Source of the DNA: Prorocentrum cordatum
Taxonomy: Eukaryota; Sar; Dinophyceae; Prorocentrales; Prorocentraceae
Reading direction: 5' to 3'
Length of the DNA stretch: 64,000 nucleotides
Assembly (NCBI GenBank): GCA_963575745.1
Contig: CAUYUJ010015845.1
Coordinates: 110,545 to 174,544 of the forward strand
Position numbers and translations under genes: made by a program. Positions within the stretch are counted from its first letter, which is position 1. Each line of letters opens with the position of its first letter. The notes below the pieces were generated by a model that was not told the origin of the DNA, did no database searches, and saw only the letters and a program-made list of their open reading frames with translations. Of this stretch, positions 45,067-56,049 are shown in pieces.

Positions 45067-46269
45067 ATGAAGTCAGTTAATATATTGCCAATCTTCAGTT
45101 TGATGGGCTGCGCCAGCGCTATGCAAGCTGACGTGGGGGAAGTTTTCCTGAATGATGCTTCCCTTGGAGCGGCTACCTACGTGGGTTGCGTGGGTCCTCG
45201 AAGCGGTTGGGTCCGCCCTTACGGTAATGTCGCGATTTCGGCAGCCGGAGCTGAGAGTTGCCAAACAATGTGTAGGAATGGTGGCTACACATATTTTGGG
45301 CTGGAATGCCCCATGTCAAGTCAAGTTCATTGCCAGTGCAGCAATGGCGTCGGCGGAACTTCTAGAGATGCTTCTTATTGCAGGGGACAAGGCAATCCCC
45401 TGGTGCATCCGCACGAACACTGCGTTGGTCCATATGAGGTTGGTGGTTATCTCTTCGGTGATTACGTTGTAAGCTCAGTGTACTACACCTCAATCACGAC
45501 GCCCTCCCCGACGCCCTTCCCAACGCCCTCCCCGACGCCCTTCCCGACGGCCTACCCGACGGCCTTCCCGACGCCCTCCCCGACGCCCTTCCCGACGGCC
45601 TACCCGACGGCCTTCCCAACGGCCTACCTGACGACCTTCCCGACGCCCAGCCCAACTCCCAGCCCGAGTTATCCTCCAGGTTGGCCAACGCCACATCCGA
45701 CATTTCTTCCTGCAGATCCCATGGCAGGCGGAGCTGGCGGAAGCGCGGCTGCCACTGGCGACCCCCATCTTCAAAACGTTCATGGCGAGCGATTCGATTT
45801 GATGAGGGCGGGCACGCATATTCTGATAAACATCCCTCGTGGAACCAGCGTTGGAGACGCAATGCTTCGTGTGCAGGCTGATGCGCGCCGATTGGGTGGA
45901 CATTGCGCGGACATGTATTTTCAAGGGGTGAACATTACAGGTTCTTGGGCAGAGGCCAAACAAGCCGGAGGATTCAATTACAGCGCATCGGGAAGTCCAG
46001 TCGAGACCCCGCAATGGGTTGCGTTTGGTTCGGTCCAGGTGAAAGTCGTTCATGGACGTGCGGACGGCGGCTTCATGTATTTGAACGTGTATGTGAAGCA
46101 TTTGAGGCGAGCAGGGTTTGCCGTCGGTGGTCTGCTGGGGGAGGACGATCACAAATACGTAAGCACTCTTCCAGATGGGTGTGCGACGCGTACAGAGCTC
46201 CATGAGCCAGCGCATTTGCATGGTCCTCGTCGCGCTATGGCATCCGATGCAGTGGCGTCTTTCGCTTAA
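45067..46269 (+). CDS. Secreted WSC-domain and GDPHL/VWD-type protein, copy A
   Basis: 400 residues. Residues 1-21 are a short hydrophobic signal peptide. Residues 38-142 form a WSC-like Cys domain: YVGC at the start, then [22 protein letters not shown] and a closing SVYYTS. Residues 146-215 are a Pro/Thr/Ser linker of PTPSP, PTPFP and PTAYP units. Residues 230-400 begin [16 protein letters not shown], the start of the GDPHL/von Willebrand D-type family common in dinoflagellates, with QADARRLGG and [14 protein letters not shown] further on. WSC domains bind carbohydrate, so a cell-wall or extracellular role is likely (inference). ATG 45067 was chosen because it follows the spliced-leader relic and begins the signal peptide; the open frame reaches back to 44884. 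No introns. It differs from copy B at five bases that I can find. Confidence 0.85.
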   Translation: MKSVNILPIFSLMGCASAMQADVGEVFLNDASLGAATYVGCVGPRSGWVRPYGNVAISAAGAESCQTMCRNGGYTYFGLECPMSSQVHCQCSNGVGGTSRDASYCRGQGNPLVHPHEHCVGPYEVGGYLFGDYVVSSVYYTSITTPSPTPFPTPSPTPFPTAYPTAFPTPSPTPFPTAYPTAFPTAYLTTFPTPSPTPSPSYPPGWPTPHPTFLPADPMAGGAGGSAAATGDPHLQNVHGERFDLMRAGTHILINIPRGTSVGDAMLRVQADARRLGGHCADMYFQGVNITGSWAEAKQAGGFNYSASGSPVETPQWVAFGSVQVKVVHGRADGGFMYLNVYVKHLRRAGFAVGGLLGEDDHKYVSTLPDGCATRTELHEPAHLHGPRRAMASDAVASFA

Positions 46270-46512
46270 GATCGCTGGGTCACGCCCTGCTCGTGACGGG
46301 TAATTCGCCTCCTGCTTTGGCTGGTCCATTAGCATAATACTTTTGCTTGTCCAGCCAGGGGGCAGTTCGTTTGGCCATATCCACGAGCTCCCTGGCAGGT
46401 CGAGAGAAAACAGAACTGGCCGCGCACCGCGCCACGTAAAATGAAACATTAGCCTGGCGAAGGACCCAACCATATGCATTTGTGCGTACCGCAATTGTGA
46501 ATCTCTTCTTCT
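46270..46512 (+). other. 3' flank of the WSC/VWD gene
   Basis: Conserved in copy B at 54035-54276. It begins GATCGCTGGGTCACGCC and holds short AT-richer parts. It probably contains the 3' untranslated region. No AATAAA-type signal is visible, which is usual for dinoflagellates. Confidence 0.5.
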
Positions 46513-47790
46513 GTGGCGCTCCCTATGGGGCCACGAACCCTGTGAGGGTTGTGCCGAATCGAGTGCGGCGGACGCATGTGGACGGTGGCACTGGGGCCCT
46601 CGGTGGAGCTTCCTATGAGGCCACGAAACGTGTGAGGGGTGTGCCGAAATGGGTGTGGGGAACGCATGTGGACGGTGGCACTTGGGCCTTCGGTGGAGCT
46701 CGCGATGGGGCCACGAAGCGTTTAAGGGGTGTGTCGAAATGGGTGTTGGGGACGCATGTGGACGGTGGCACTGGGGCCTTCGGTGGCGCTCCCCATGTGG
46801 ACACGGAACGTGTGAGGGGTGTACCGAAGTGAGTGTTGAGGACGCCCTTCGGCGGAGCTCTCGATGGGGCCACGGAACGTGCGAGGGGTGTCCCAGCATG
46901 GGTGTGGGGGACGCATGTGGACGGTGGCACTGGAGCTTTCGGTGGAGCTCCTTGTGGGGCCGCGAAAGGGCTGAGGGGTGTGCCGAGATGGGGCTGGGGG
47001 ACGCATGTGGACGGTGGCACTGGGGCCTTCAGTGGAGCTCCTCATGGAGCCATGTGCCGAAATGGTGTGGGGGACGCATGTGGACGGTGGCATTGGGGCC
47101 TTCGGTGGAGCTCCCTATGGGGCCACGGAACGTGTGAGGGGTGCACCGAAATGAATGTGTGGGACGCTTGTGGATGGTGGCACTGGGGCCTTCGGTGGAT
47201 CTCCCTATGGGGTCACGAAACGTGTGAGGGGTGTGTCGAAATGGGCGCGGGGGACGCATGTGCACGTGGCGCTTTGGCCTTCGGTGGAACTCCCTATGGG
47301 GCCACGAAACGTGTGAGGGGTGTGCCGAAATGGTGGTGGGGGACAACGTGGACGGTGGCACTGGGTCTTCGGTGAAGCTCGCGATGGGGCCACGAAACGT
47401 GTGAGGGGTGTCCCGGCATGAGTGTGGGGGACGCATGTGGACGGTGGCACTAGGGCCGTTGGTGAAGCTCCTTCTGGAGCCATGTGCCGAAATTGGTGCG
47501 GGGGACGCATGAGGACGGTGGCGCTTGGGCCTTCGGTGGAGCTCCCTGTGGGGCCATTCAATGTGTGAGGGGTGTGCCGAAATGGGTGCGGGGGACGCTT
47601 GTGGATGGTGGCACTGGGGCCTTCGGTGGAGCTCCCTATGCGGCCACGAAACGTGTGAGGGGGGTCCCGGCATGGGTGCGGGGGACGCATGTGGACGGTG
47701 GCGCTGGAGCCTTCGGTGGAGCTCGCTATGGGGCCACGAAGCGTGTGAGGGGTGTCCCGAAATGGGTGTGGGGACCATGTGGACTGTGGA
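46513..47790 (+). repeat. 90-bp satellite, about 14 copies
   Basis: The landmark GTGGACGGTGG is found at exact 90-bp spacing (46578, 46668, 46758). The unit runs from GGTGGAGCTCCCTATGGGGC to CACTGGGGCCTTC. Ninety is a multiple of three, so a frame can stay open across units and read FGGAPYGATKRVRGVPK-type 30-residue repeats. Copy A and copy B differ largely at amino-acid-changing sites, which argues against selection on a protein. A diverged inverted set lies at 3345-3790. Confidence 0.9.
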
Positions 47791-47869
47791 AGGGTGAAGG
47801 CGAGGAGGAATGAGAGGAACGCGGGACCGTCTCTTCAAAACGAGGGCCGAACACCACAGGATGGTTGGG

Positions 47870-48230
47870 AAAAACACCTTCCAGACGCAAGCTTTTTTAC
47901 CTCACTGCCACCCGCCCTCCCAACACACAAGTAGTGCCCGCGACGCTGGGGCGAGGTGCGCCACGCGTGCCAGGCGCGCCACGCGCACCAGGCGCACCAG
48001 TCGCCCCTGGGGCCCAAGCGTGCCTGGCACGTTTGGTGCGCCAGAAGCGCCACGTGCTCCACGTGCGCCAAGTGTACCGCATGTTCCAGCCGCGCCATGT
48101 GGGCCACGTTCGGCCCAGAGTGTGCCAGGTGCGCCCGCACACATCGGGAAATATGTCGGCCCCCACCACCCCTGTCGAAAAGCAATGCACAGACGCGACA
48201 AACATCAACATGATGTGAAGGCCGGGCTTC
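47870..48230 (+). repeat. GCGCCA-rich dispersed repeat, in Y copy A
   Basis: The leader CCACCCGCCCTCCCAACACA is followed by GTGCGCCACGCGTGCCAGGC and related phrases. It ends near GAAATATGTCGGCCCCC. Belongs to the five-member family also found at 11.4, 41.5, 55.6 and 61.3 kb. Confidence 0.75.
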
Positions 48231-48309
48231 GAGCATTGCGTTCTGCGCGTGCCCCCGCAGTTTCGTCGCAGTGATTCTTTGGCTTACGCCGCACCGCCGA
48301 CCCCTTGGG

Positions 48310-48895
48310 ATTCCTGGTAGGTCTCTCGGGGGCCTCCTGGCAGCACTTTGAGGCCTTTGGGGGGCCGTTTTGGGGCCGTTTTTGGGCCTCTGGTGGGTCT
48401 CTTGGAGCCTCTTGGGTGCTTCTTGGGGGCTTCTGAGGGCCTCCTGGAGGCTTCCTGGGGCCGAGGGCTTGCAATTTCCGTTCGGGCTCCCTGCCTGGGC
48501 CCCCTCCTGGAGCCGTCTTGGGCACCTCTTGGGCCGGTTTGGGGCCCTCTTGGGCTGTCTTGGAGCCTTCTTGGGGGCTTCCTGGGCCGTCATGGGGCGA
48601 TCTTGGAGGGCTCTTGGGCCGCCTTGGACGTTGTGAAAGCCCAAGTGGCGAATGTGCTAACATCATACGTTTCCTGAAGGGGATGGGACGATTTTTGCAT
48701 CTGGGGGCCCTCTTGGGACGCCTCTTGGGGGCCTCTTTGGGCGTCTCGGAGGCCTCTTGGGCCGTTTGGGGGCCATCTTGGGCGTCTTGGAACGATCCAT
48801 CGTCGACTCGGGGCCCTCCTGGACTATTTTGTGGGCCTCTTGGGGCCCTCATGGCCCGTCGCGAGGCCCGTGGTTCGTTCACCTTGGGCCGGCCA
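48310..48895. repeat. GGCCTCTTGGGG-type repeat, locus 6 (Y copy A)
   Basis: Two blocks with an AT-richer spacer at about 48630-48690 (GGCGAATGTGCTAACATCAT). The spacer is conserved at 56395-56430 in copy B. Confidence 0.8.
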
Positions 48896-49204
48896 GACCC
48901 CCCCCCCTCCAAAACGACAGGATTGGGCCCCGGGGGCAGGGGTTAGGTGAGGGGGAAGCATCTTCGGTGGCGATATCCGATCCGTTTCCGATCCGATCCG
49001 ATTTCACGATTCGATTCATCTCGGGCTTGTCAGGCCCAGCAACAATCTCGATCCGTGGAGCGCTCTGGAACGGCCGCGGCGCTCGGGTTTTGACAGGGCA
49101 CTTTTCACTTGCGCTTGGGGTGACGGGGGGTTCCGGATCCCCCCCGTGGCGCAAGGGGGGAGCTGATTCGAATTTCCCCCCCATTCGCCGCCAGCAAGCA
49201 TTTC
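48896..49204 (+). other. Low-repeat part of segment Y, copy A
   Basis: Contains GATCCG repeats near 48975-49005 and a CGCTTGGGGTGACGG part. Conserved in copy B at 56630-56954 with scattered differences. No coding evidence. Confidence 0.5.
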
Positions 49205-50117
49205 CGATGCCGACGCCGACGCTGACGCCAACGTCGACGCGACCCCGACGCCGACGAAGACGCCGAGAACGACGACGAGGACGGCGACGACGACGACGGT
49301 GCCGACGACGACGATCACGACCACGACCACGACGACGATCACGACCACGACCACGACGACGACCACGACCACGACCAAGACCTCGATCTCGACGATCATG
49401 GCCACGACGCTGATGCCGACGCCGACGACCACGCCGAGGACGCCGACGACGGCGACGGCGATGACGACCACGACAGTGACCACGATGACGACCATGACCA
49501 CGACCATGACCTCGACCATGATGACGACGACGACGCCAATGCCGACGCCGACGCCGACGACGACGCCGAGGACGACGACGACTACGACGACGCGGACGAC
49601 GACGACTACGACGACGACGATGACGACGACGACAGCGACAATAAGACCACGACCACGCGCACGACCTCGACAATGATGACGACGATGATTAACACGACGA
49701 CGACGACGATGACGACCACGACGACGACCACGACCACGACCTCGACCCCGACCATGATGACGACGGTGATGACGACGACGACGACGCCGACGCCGACGAC
49801 GACGACCCCGAGGACGACGACGAGGCCGAGGACGAGGACGAGGACGAGGATGACGACGACGCCGACGCTGACGCCAACGTCGACGCCGACGAAGACGCCG
49901 AGAACGACGACGACGACAGTGACGACGACGACGACGACGATCATGACCACGACCACGAAGACGACGACCACGGCCACGACCACGACCTCGACCTCGACGA
50001 TCATGACGACGCTGATGCCGACGCCGACGACCACGCCGAGGACGATGACGAAGGCGACGGCGACGACAACCACGACAACGACCATAATGACGACCACGAC
50101 CACGACCACGCCCATGG
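49205..50117 (+). repeat. (GAC)n-rich tract, Y copy A
   Basis: GAC, CGA and ACC triplets with GCC and GAT interruptions over 0.9 kb. One frame reads poly-Thr on the plus strand, and minus-strand frames read poly-Val, poly-Arg or poly-Ser. The right half (49673-50117) appears identical to 57414-57858, while the left half differs by several insertions and substitutions. Confidence 0.9.
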
Positions 50118-50205
50118 TGTTCTCACGACTAGGAAAACTGAAACACGACAAGAGAAAACTGAAACACGACAGGCCGCAAGAAAAAGAGAGGGCCTTATTA
50201 CGCCA

Positions 50206-52482
50206 AGCATTTTCGGCGCCCGCATTTTTCGGCCCACTTTCGGGGCCGCACTTTCGGCGCCCACTTTCGGCGCCACTGTCGGTGCCGACTTTCGTGGCGT
50301 CTGGGCCCCTTTCGGGGCCCACGTTCGGGTCCCACTTTCGGCGCCCAAAAAAAAAAAAAAAAAAAAAAAAACTTTCGGCGCCCACTTTCGGTCCCCCGCC
50401 GACAAGGGCGCGCCCACTTTTTCGGCGCCCACTTTTCGGCGCCCACTTTGGCGCCCACGTTCGGCGCCCACGTTCGGCGCCCACTTTTCGGCGCCGCACT
50501 TTCGCGGCGCCCACTTTCGGCGCCCGACTTTCGGCGCCCACTTTCTCGGCGCCCACTTTCGGCGGCCCACTTTCGGCGCCCACTTTCGGCGCCCACTTTC
50601 GGCGCCCACTTTCGGGGCCCACTTTCGGCGCCCACTTTCGGCGCCCACTTTGGGCGCCAACTGTCGGCGCCCACTGTCGGCGCCCACTTTCGGCGCCCAC
50701 TTTCGGCGCCCACTTTCGGCGCCCACTTTCGGCGCCCACTTTCGGGGCCCACTTTCGGGGCCCACTTTCGGGGCCCACTTTCGGGGCCCACTTTCGGGGC
50801 CCACTTTCGGGACCCACTTTCGGCGCCCACTTTCGCTGCCCACTTTCGCCGCCCACTTTCGCCGCCCACTTTCGGCGCCCACTTTCGCCACCCACTTTCG
50901 GCGCCCACTTTCGGCGCCCACTTTCGGCGCCCACTTTCGGCCCCACGTTCGGGGCTCACTTTCGGCGCCCCACTTTCGTCGCCCACTTCCGTTCACCACC
51001 CAATTTAGCTCATCACCCGCTTTCCTCGCACCCACTTCGCGCTCGCCACCCACTTTCGCTCGCCGCCCGCTTTCGCTCGCCGCCCACATTCGTTCGCCAC
51101 CCACTTCCGTTCGCCACCCACTTACGTTCGCCACCCACTTCCGTTCGCCACCCACTTTCGTTTGCCGCCCACGTTCGCTCGCCACCCAATTTCGCTCGCC
51201 ACCCGCTTTCGTTGAATTTCGCTCGCCGCCCACTTTCGCTCGCCACTTATTTTCGCTCGGCGCACACTTTCGTTCGCCACCCGGAAGTGGGCGGCGAAAA
51301 TGGGCGGCGACATCGGGCGGCGAACGTGGGCGGCGAAAGCGGGTGGCGAAAGTGGGTGACGAAAGTGGGCGGCGAAAGTGGGCGGCGAAAGTGGGCGGCG
51401 AAAGTGGGCGCTGAAAGTGGGCGCCGAAAGTGGGCGGCGAACGTGGGCGGCGAACGTGGGCGCCGAACGTGGGCGCCGAACGTGGGCGGCGAACGTGGGC
51501 GCCGAAAGTGGGCGCCGAAAGTGGGCGGCGAACGTGGGCGCCGAAAGTGGGCGCCGAACGTGGGCGCCGAACGTGGGCGCCGAACGTGGGCGCCGAACGT
51601 GGGCGCCGAACGTGGGCGCCGAACGTGGGCGCCGAAACGTGGGCGCCGAACGTGGGCGCCGAAAGTGGGCGCCGAAAGTGGGCGCCGAAAGTGGGCGCCG
51701 AAAGTGGGCGCCGAACTTGGGCGCCGAACGGGGGCGCCGAACGTGGCGCCGAACGTGGGCGCCGAAGGGGGCGCCGAAATGGGCGCTCGAAAGTGGGCGC
51801 CGAAATTGTGTATTTTTTTGGGCGGCCGAAAGTGGGCGCCGAAAAGTGGGCGCCGTAAAGTGGGCGCCGAGAGTGGGCGCCGCAAGTGGGCCGCCGAAGT
51901 GGCGCCGAAAGTGGCGCCGAAAGTGGGCGCCGAAAGTGGGCGCCGAAAGTGGGCCGCCGAAGTGCGCCGAAAGTGGCTCCGAAAGTGGCGCCCGAAAGTG
52001 GCGCCAAGTGGGCCCCGAAAGTGGGCGCCGAAAGTGGGCTCCGAAAGTTTGCCGCCGAAAGTGGGCGCCGAAAGTGGGCGGCCGAAAGTGGTCGCCGAAG
52101 TGGCGCCGAAAGTGGGGGTGCGCGAAAGTGGGCGGCGAAAGTGGGCGGCGAAAGTGGGCGCCGAAAGTGGGCGGCGAAATGGGGCGCCCAAAGTGGGCGA
52201 AAGTGGCGGCGCAAGTGGGCGCCGAAAGTGGGCGGCGAAAGTGGGCGCCGAAAGTGGGCGCCGAAAGTGGGCGCCGAAAGTGGGCGCCGAAGGTGGGCGC
52301 GAAAGTGGGCGCCGAAAGTGGGCGCCGAAAGTGGGCGCCGAAAGTGGGCGCCGAAAGTGGGCGCCGAAAGTGGGCAGTGGGCGAAAGTAGGCGCCGAAAG
52401 TGGGCGCCGAAAGTGGGCGCCGAAAGTGGGCGCCGAAAGTGGGCGCCGAAAGTGGGCGCCGAAAGTGGGCGCCGAACGTGGG
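50206..52482. repeat. 13-bp satellite array R2, imperfect palindrome
   Basis: The same plan as R1: complement-sense arm 50206-51281, centre near 51283 (CGCCACCCGGAAGTGGGCGG), direct-sense arm to 52482. The 17-bp variant zone is at about 50985-51281. The left part is disturbed: a run of 25 A at 50347-50371 replaces the single A of one monomer, and many monomers have 1-base indels. The right arm has an unusual T-rich insert near 51806-51818. Confidence 0.95.
50347..50371 (+). repeat. Run of 25 A within R2
   Basis: It sits where a single A occurs in CGCCCACTTTCGG. It could be true slippage, an integrated poly-A end or an assembly artefact. Confidence 0.9.
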
Positions 52483-52713
52483 GTTTGCTTGTCGTGAATC
52501 TGTCTCTTCCTTGTCGTGAAGCTGCTTGTCGCGAAACCATCCCGGCCATTCTGTTCTCGGACCCCCGATCCTGACCCAAGATTTTGCCCCAAGGTCGACT
52601 TCACATTTTTGTTGACAGGGATGGCGGGGGGGGCCACATTGGTCCTGGTTGGCTGCTGGTTGCCTGGGGGAGGGGGGGTTATCAATAGGGAACAATCAAG
52701 ACGCCTCCCAAAA

Positions 52714-52735
52714 TCCGTACCCACTTTGGCTCAAG
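52714..52735 (+). promoter_or_regulatory. Relic of the dinoflagellate spliced leader, copy B
   Basis: Identical to 44949-44970, with the same two differences from the consensus and followed by CACC rather than a GT donor. It was therefore inherited through duplication of segment Y and not by a second retroposition. Confidence 0.85.
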
Positions 52736-52831
52736 CACCGGGTCCTCAAACCCACAGGGTGTAGATCAGCAGTCCCACAATTCTCGCACACTCCAGTTAC
52801 TTATCTAGCGCGCTCCGCAGATATCGTTAAC

Positions 52832-54034
52832 ATGAAGTCAGTTAATATATTGCCAATCTTCAGTTTGATGGGCTGCGCCAGCGCTATGCAAGCTGACGTG
52901 GGGGAAGTTTTCCTGAATGATGCTTCCCTTGGAGCGGCTACCTACGTGGGTTGCGTGGGTCCTCGAAGCGGTTGGGTCCGCCCTTACGGTAATGTCGCGA
53001 TTTCGGCAGCCGGAGCTGAGAGTTGCCAAACAATGTGTAGGAATGGTGGCTACACATATTTTGGGCTGGAATGCCCCATGTCAAGTCAAGTTCATTGCCA
53101 GTGCAGCAATGGCGTCGGCGGAACTTCTAGAGATGCTTCTTATTGCAGGGGACAAGGCAATCCCCTGGTGCATCCGCACGAACACTGCGTTGGTCCATAT
53201 GAGGTTGGTGGTTATCTCTTCGGTGATTACGTTGTAAGCTCAGTGTACTACACCTCAATCACGACGCCCTCCCCGACGCCCTCCCCGACGCCCTCCCCGA
53301 CGCCCTTCCCGACGGCCTTCCCGACGGCCTTCCCGACGCCCTCCCCGACGCCCTTCCCGACGGCCTACCCGACGGCCTTCCCAACGGCCTACCCGACGAC
53401 CTTCCCGACGCCCAGCCCAACTCCCAGCCCGAGTTATCCTCCAGGTTGGCCAACGCCACATCCGACATTTCTTCCTGCAGATCCCATGGCAGGCGGAGCT
53501 GGCGGAAGCGCGGCTGCCACTGGCGACCCCCATCTTCAAAACGTTCATGGCGAGCGATTCGATTTGATGAGGGCGGGCACGCATATTCTGATAAACATCC
53601 CTCGTGGAACCAGCGTTGGAGACGCAATGCTTCGTGTGCAGGCTGATGCGCGCCGATTGGGTGGACATTGCGCGGACATGTATTTTCAAGGGGTGAACAT
53701 TACAGGTTCTTGGGCAGAGGCCAAACAAGCCGGAGGATTCAATTACAGCGCATCGGGAAGTCCAGTCGAGACCCCGCAATGGGTTGCGTTTGGTTCGGTC
53801 CAGGTGAAAGTCGTTCATGGACGTGCGGACGGCGGCTTCATGTATTTGAACGTGTATGTGAAGCATTTGAGGCGAGCAGGGTTTGCCGTCGGTGGTCTGC
53901 TGGGGGAGGACGATCACACATACGTAAGCACTCTTCCAGATGGGTGTGCGACGCGTACAGAGCTCCATGAGCCAGCGCATTTGCATGGTCCTCGTCGCGC
54001 TATGGCATCCGATGCAGTGGCGTCTTTCGCTTAA
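52832..54034 (+). CDS. Secreted WSC-domain and GDPHL/VWD-type protein, copy B
   Basis: 400 residues, the same architecture as copy A: signal peptide, WSC-like domain at 38-142, Pro/Thr linker, and GDPHL-type domain from residue 230. Of the five base differences from copy A, three change residues in the linker (Phe to Ser, Tyr to Phe, Leu to Pro), one in the linker is silent, and one changes Lys to Thr in GEDDH-YVSTLP near the C-terminus. No stop or frameshift, so both copies could be expressed. Transcription would be polycistronic-like with trans-splicing at an AG upstream of the ATG (for example the AG in CTCCGCAG shortly before it), as is usual in dinoflagellates; this is inference. Confidence 0.85.
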   Translation: MKSVNILPIFSLMGCASAMQADVGEVFLNDASLGAATYVGCVGPRSGWVRPYGNVAISAAGAESCQTMCRNGGYTYFGLECPMSSQVHCQCSNGVGGTSRDASYCRGQGNPLVHPHEHCVGPYEVGGYLFGDYVVSSVYYTSITTPSPTPSPTPSPTPFPTAFPTAFPTPSPTPFPTAYPTAFPTAYPTTFPTPSPTPSPSYPPGWPTPHPTFLPADPMAGGAGGSAAATGDPHLQNVHGERFDLMRAGTHILINIPRGTSVGDAMLRVQADARRLGGHCADMYFQGVNITGSWAEAKQAGGFNYSASGSPVETPQWVAFGSVQVKVVHGRADGGFMYLNVYVKHLRRAGFAVGGLLGEDDHTYVSTLPDGCATRTELHEPAHLHGPRRAMASDAVASFA

Positions 54035-54276
54035 GATCGCTGGGTCACGCCCTGCTCGTGACGGGTAATTCGCCTCCTGCTTTGGCTGGTCCATTAGCAT
54101 AATACTTTTGCTTGTCCAGCCAGGGGGCAGTTCGTTTGGCCATATCCACGAGCTCCCTGGCAGGTCGAGAGAAAACAGAACTGGCCGCGCACCGCGCCAC
54201 GTAAAATGAAACATTAGCCTGGCGAAGGACCCAACCATATGCATTTGTGCGTACCGCAATTGTGAATCTCTTCTTC
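54035..54276 (+). other. 3' flank of copy B gene
   Basis: Matches 46270-46512. No further feature seen. Confidence 0.5.
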
Positions 54277-55531
54277 GGTGGCGCTCCCTATGGGGCCACG
54301 AACCCTGTGAGGGTTGTGCCGAATCGAGTGCGGCGGACGCATGTGGACGGTGGCACTGGGGCCCTCGGTGGAGCTTCCTATGAGGCCACGAAACGTGTGA
54401 GGGGTGTGCCGAAATGGGTGTGGGGAACGCATGTGGACGGTGGCACTTGGACCTTCGGTGGAGCTCGCCATAGTGCCACGAAGCGTGTGAGGGGTGTGCC
54501 GAAATGGGTGTGGGGGACGCATGTGGACGGTGGCACTGGGGCCTTCGGTGGCGCTCCCCATGTGGACACGGAACGTGTGAGGGGTGTGCCGAAGTGAGTG
54601 TTGAGGACGCCCTTCGGCGGAGCTCTCGATGGGGCCACGGAACGTGCGAGGGGTGTCCCAGCATGGGTGTGGGGGACGCATGTGGACGGTGGCACTGGAG
54701 CTTTCGGTGGAGCTCCTTGTGGGGCCGCGAAAGGGCTGAGGGGTGTGCCGAGATGGGGCTGGGGGACAACGTGGACGGTGGCACTGGGGCCTTCAGTGGA
54801 GCTCCTCATAGAGCCATGTGCCGAAATGGTGTGGGGGACGCATGTGGACGGTGGCATTGGGGCCTTCGGTGGAGCTCCCTATGGGGCCACGGAACGTGTG
54901 AGGGGTGCACCGAAATGAATGTGTGGGACGCTTGTGGACGGTGGCACTGGGGCCTTCGGTGGATCTCCCTATGGGGTCACGAAACGTGTGAGGGGTGTGT
55001 CGAAATTGGCGGCGCTTTGGCCTTCGGTGGAACTCCTTATGGGGCCACGAAACGTGTGAGGGGTGTGAAATGGTGGTGGGGGACAACGTGGACGGTGGCA
55101 CTGGGTCTTCGGTGGAGCTCGCGATGGGGCCACGAAACGTGTGAGGGGTGTCCCGGCATGAGTGTGGGGGACGCATGTGGACGGTGGCACTAGGGCCGTT
55201 GGTGGAGCTCCTTCTGGAGCCATGTGCCGGAATTGGTGCGGGGGACGCATGAGGACGGTGGCGCTTGGGCCTTCGGTGGAGCTCCCTGTGGGGCCATTCA
55301 ATGTGTGAGGGGTGTGCCGAAATGGGTGCGGGGGGCGCTTGTGGATGGTGGCACTGGGGCCGTCGGTGGAGCTCCCTATGCGGCCACGAAACGTGTGAGG
55401 GGGGTCCCGGCATGGGTGTGGGGGACGCATGTGGACGGTGGCGCTGGAGCCTTCGGTGGAGCTCGCTATGGGGCCACGAAGCGTGTGAGGGGTGTCCCGA
55501 AATGGGTGTGGGGGACGCATGTGGACGGTGG
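54277..55531 (+). repeat. 90-bp satellite, about 14 copies (Y copy B)
   Basis: The same 90-bp unit as at 46513-47790. It has a local loss of about 25 bases around 55005-55070 relative to copy A and small unit-level changes. The 30-residue frame is again broken by stops after about three units. Confidence 0.9.
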
Positions 55532-55609
55532 AAGGGTGAAGGCGAGGAGGAATGAGAGGAACGCGGGGACCGTCTCTTCAAAACGAGGGCCGAACACCAC
55601 AGGATGGTT

Positions 55610-55980
55610 GGGAAAAACACCTTCCGGACGCAAGCTGTTTACCTCACTGCCACCCGCCCTCCCAACACACAAGTAGTGCCCGCGACGCTGGGGCGAGGTG
55701 CGCCACGCGTGCCAGGCGCGCCACGCGCACCAGGCGCACCAGTCGCCCCTGGGGCCCAAGCGTGCCTGGCACGTTTGGTGCGCCGGAAGCGCCACGTGCT
55801 CCACGTGCGCCAAGTGTACCGCATGTTCCAGCCGCGCCATGTGGGCCACGTTCGGTGCACGCCCAGAGTGTGCCAGGGGCGCCCGCACACATCGGGAAAT
55901 ATGTCGCCCCCCGCCACCCCTGTCGAAGAGCAATGCACAGACGCGACAAACATCAACATGACGTGAAGGCCGGGCTTCGA
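55610..55980 (+). repeat. GCGCCA-rich dispersed repeat, in Y copy B
   Basis: Matches 47870-48230 with a few substitutions and a 4-base difference near 55858. Confidence 0.75.
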
Positions 55981-56049
55981 GCATTGCGTTTTGCGCGTGC
56001 CCCCGCAGTTTCGTCGCAGTGATTCTTTGGCTTACGCCGCACCGCCGAC

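Larger units (their letters stand above)
44719..50205 (+). repeat. Segment Y, copy A (segmental duplication)
   Basis: Five and a half kb that recurs at 52483-57943 with an offset of 7765 bases in the gene and 7741 at its right end. It includes the spliced-leader relic, the WSC/VWD gene, the 90-bp satellite, a GCGCCA repeat, a GGCCTCTTGGGG block, a (GAC)n tract and the border sequence of the next 13-bp array. The left border (TTGCTTGTTGTAAAC, CTTCCTTGTCGTGAAGC) resembles the complement of the border at the left of R1. Confidence 0.9.

Noticed and set aside
45490-46899. 469-codon minus-strand frame opposite the WSC/VWD gene (509 codons in copy B)
   Set aside because: It is a shadow of the real gene and the adjoining satellite; it has no domain of its own.
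46482-47375. 30-residue repeat proteins in the 90-bp satellite
   Set aside because: Each frame stops after a few units, other frames are just as open, and differences between the two Y copies mostly change residues.
49016-50117. Poly-Thr, poly-Val and poly-Arg frames in the (GAC)n tract
   Set aside because: Microsatellite translations on both strands, with no unique sequence of protein character.
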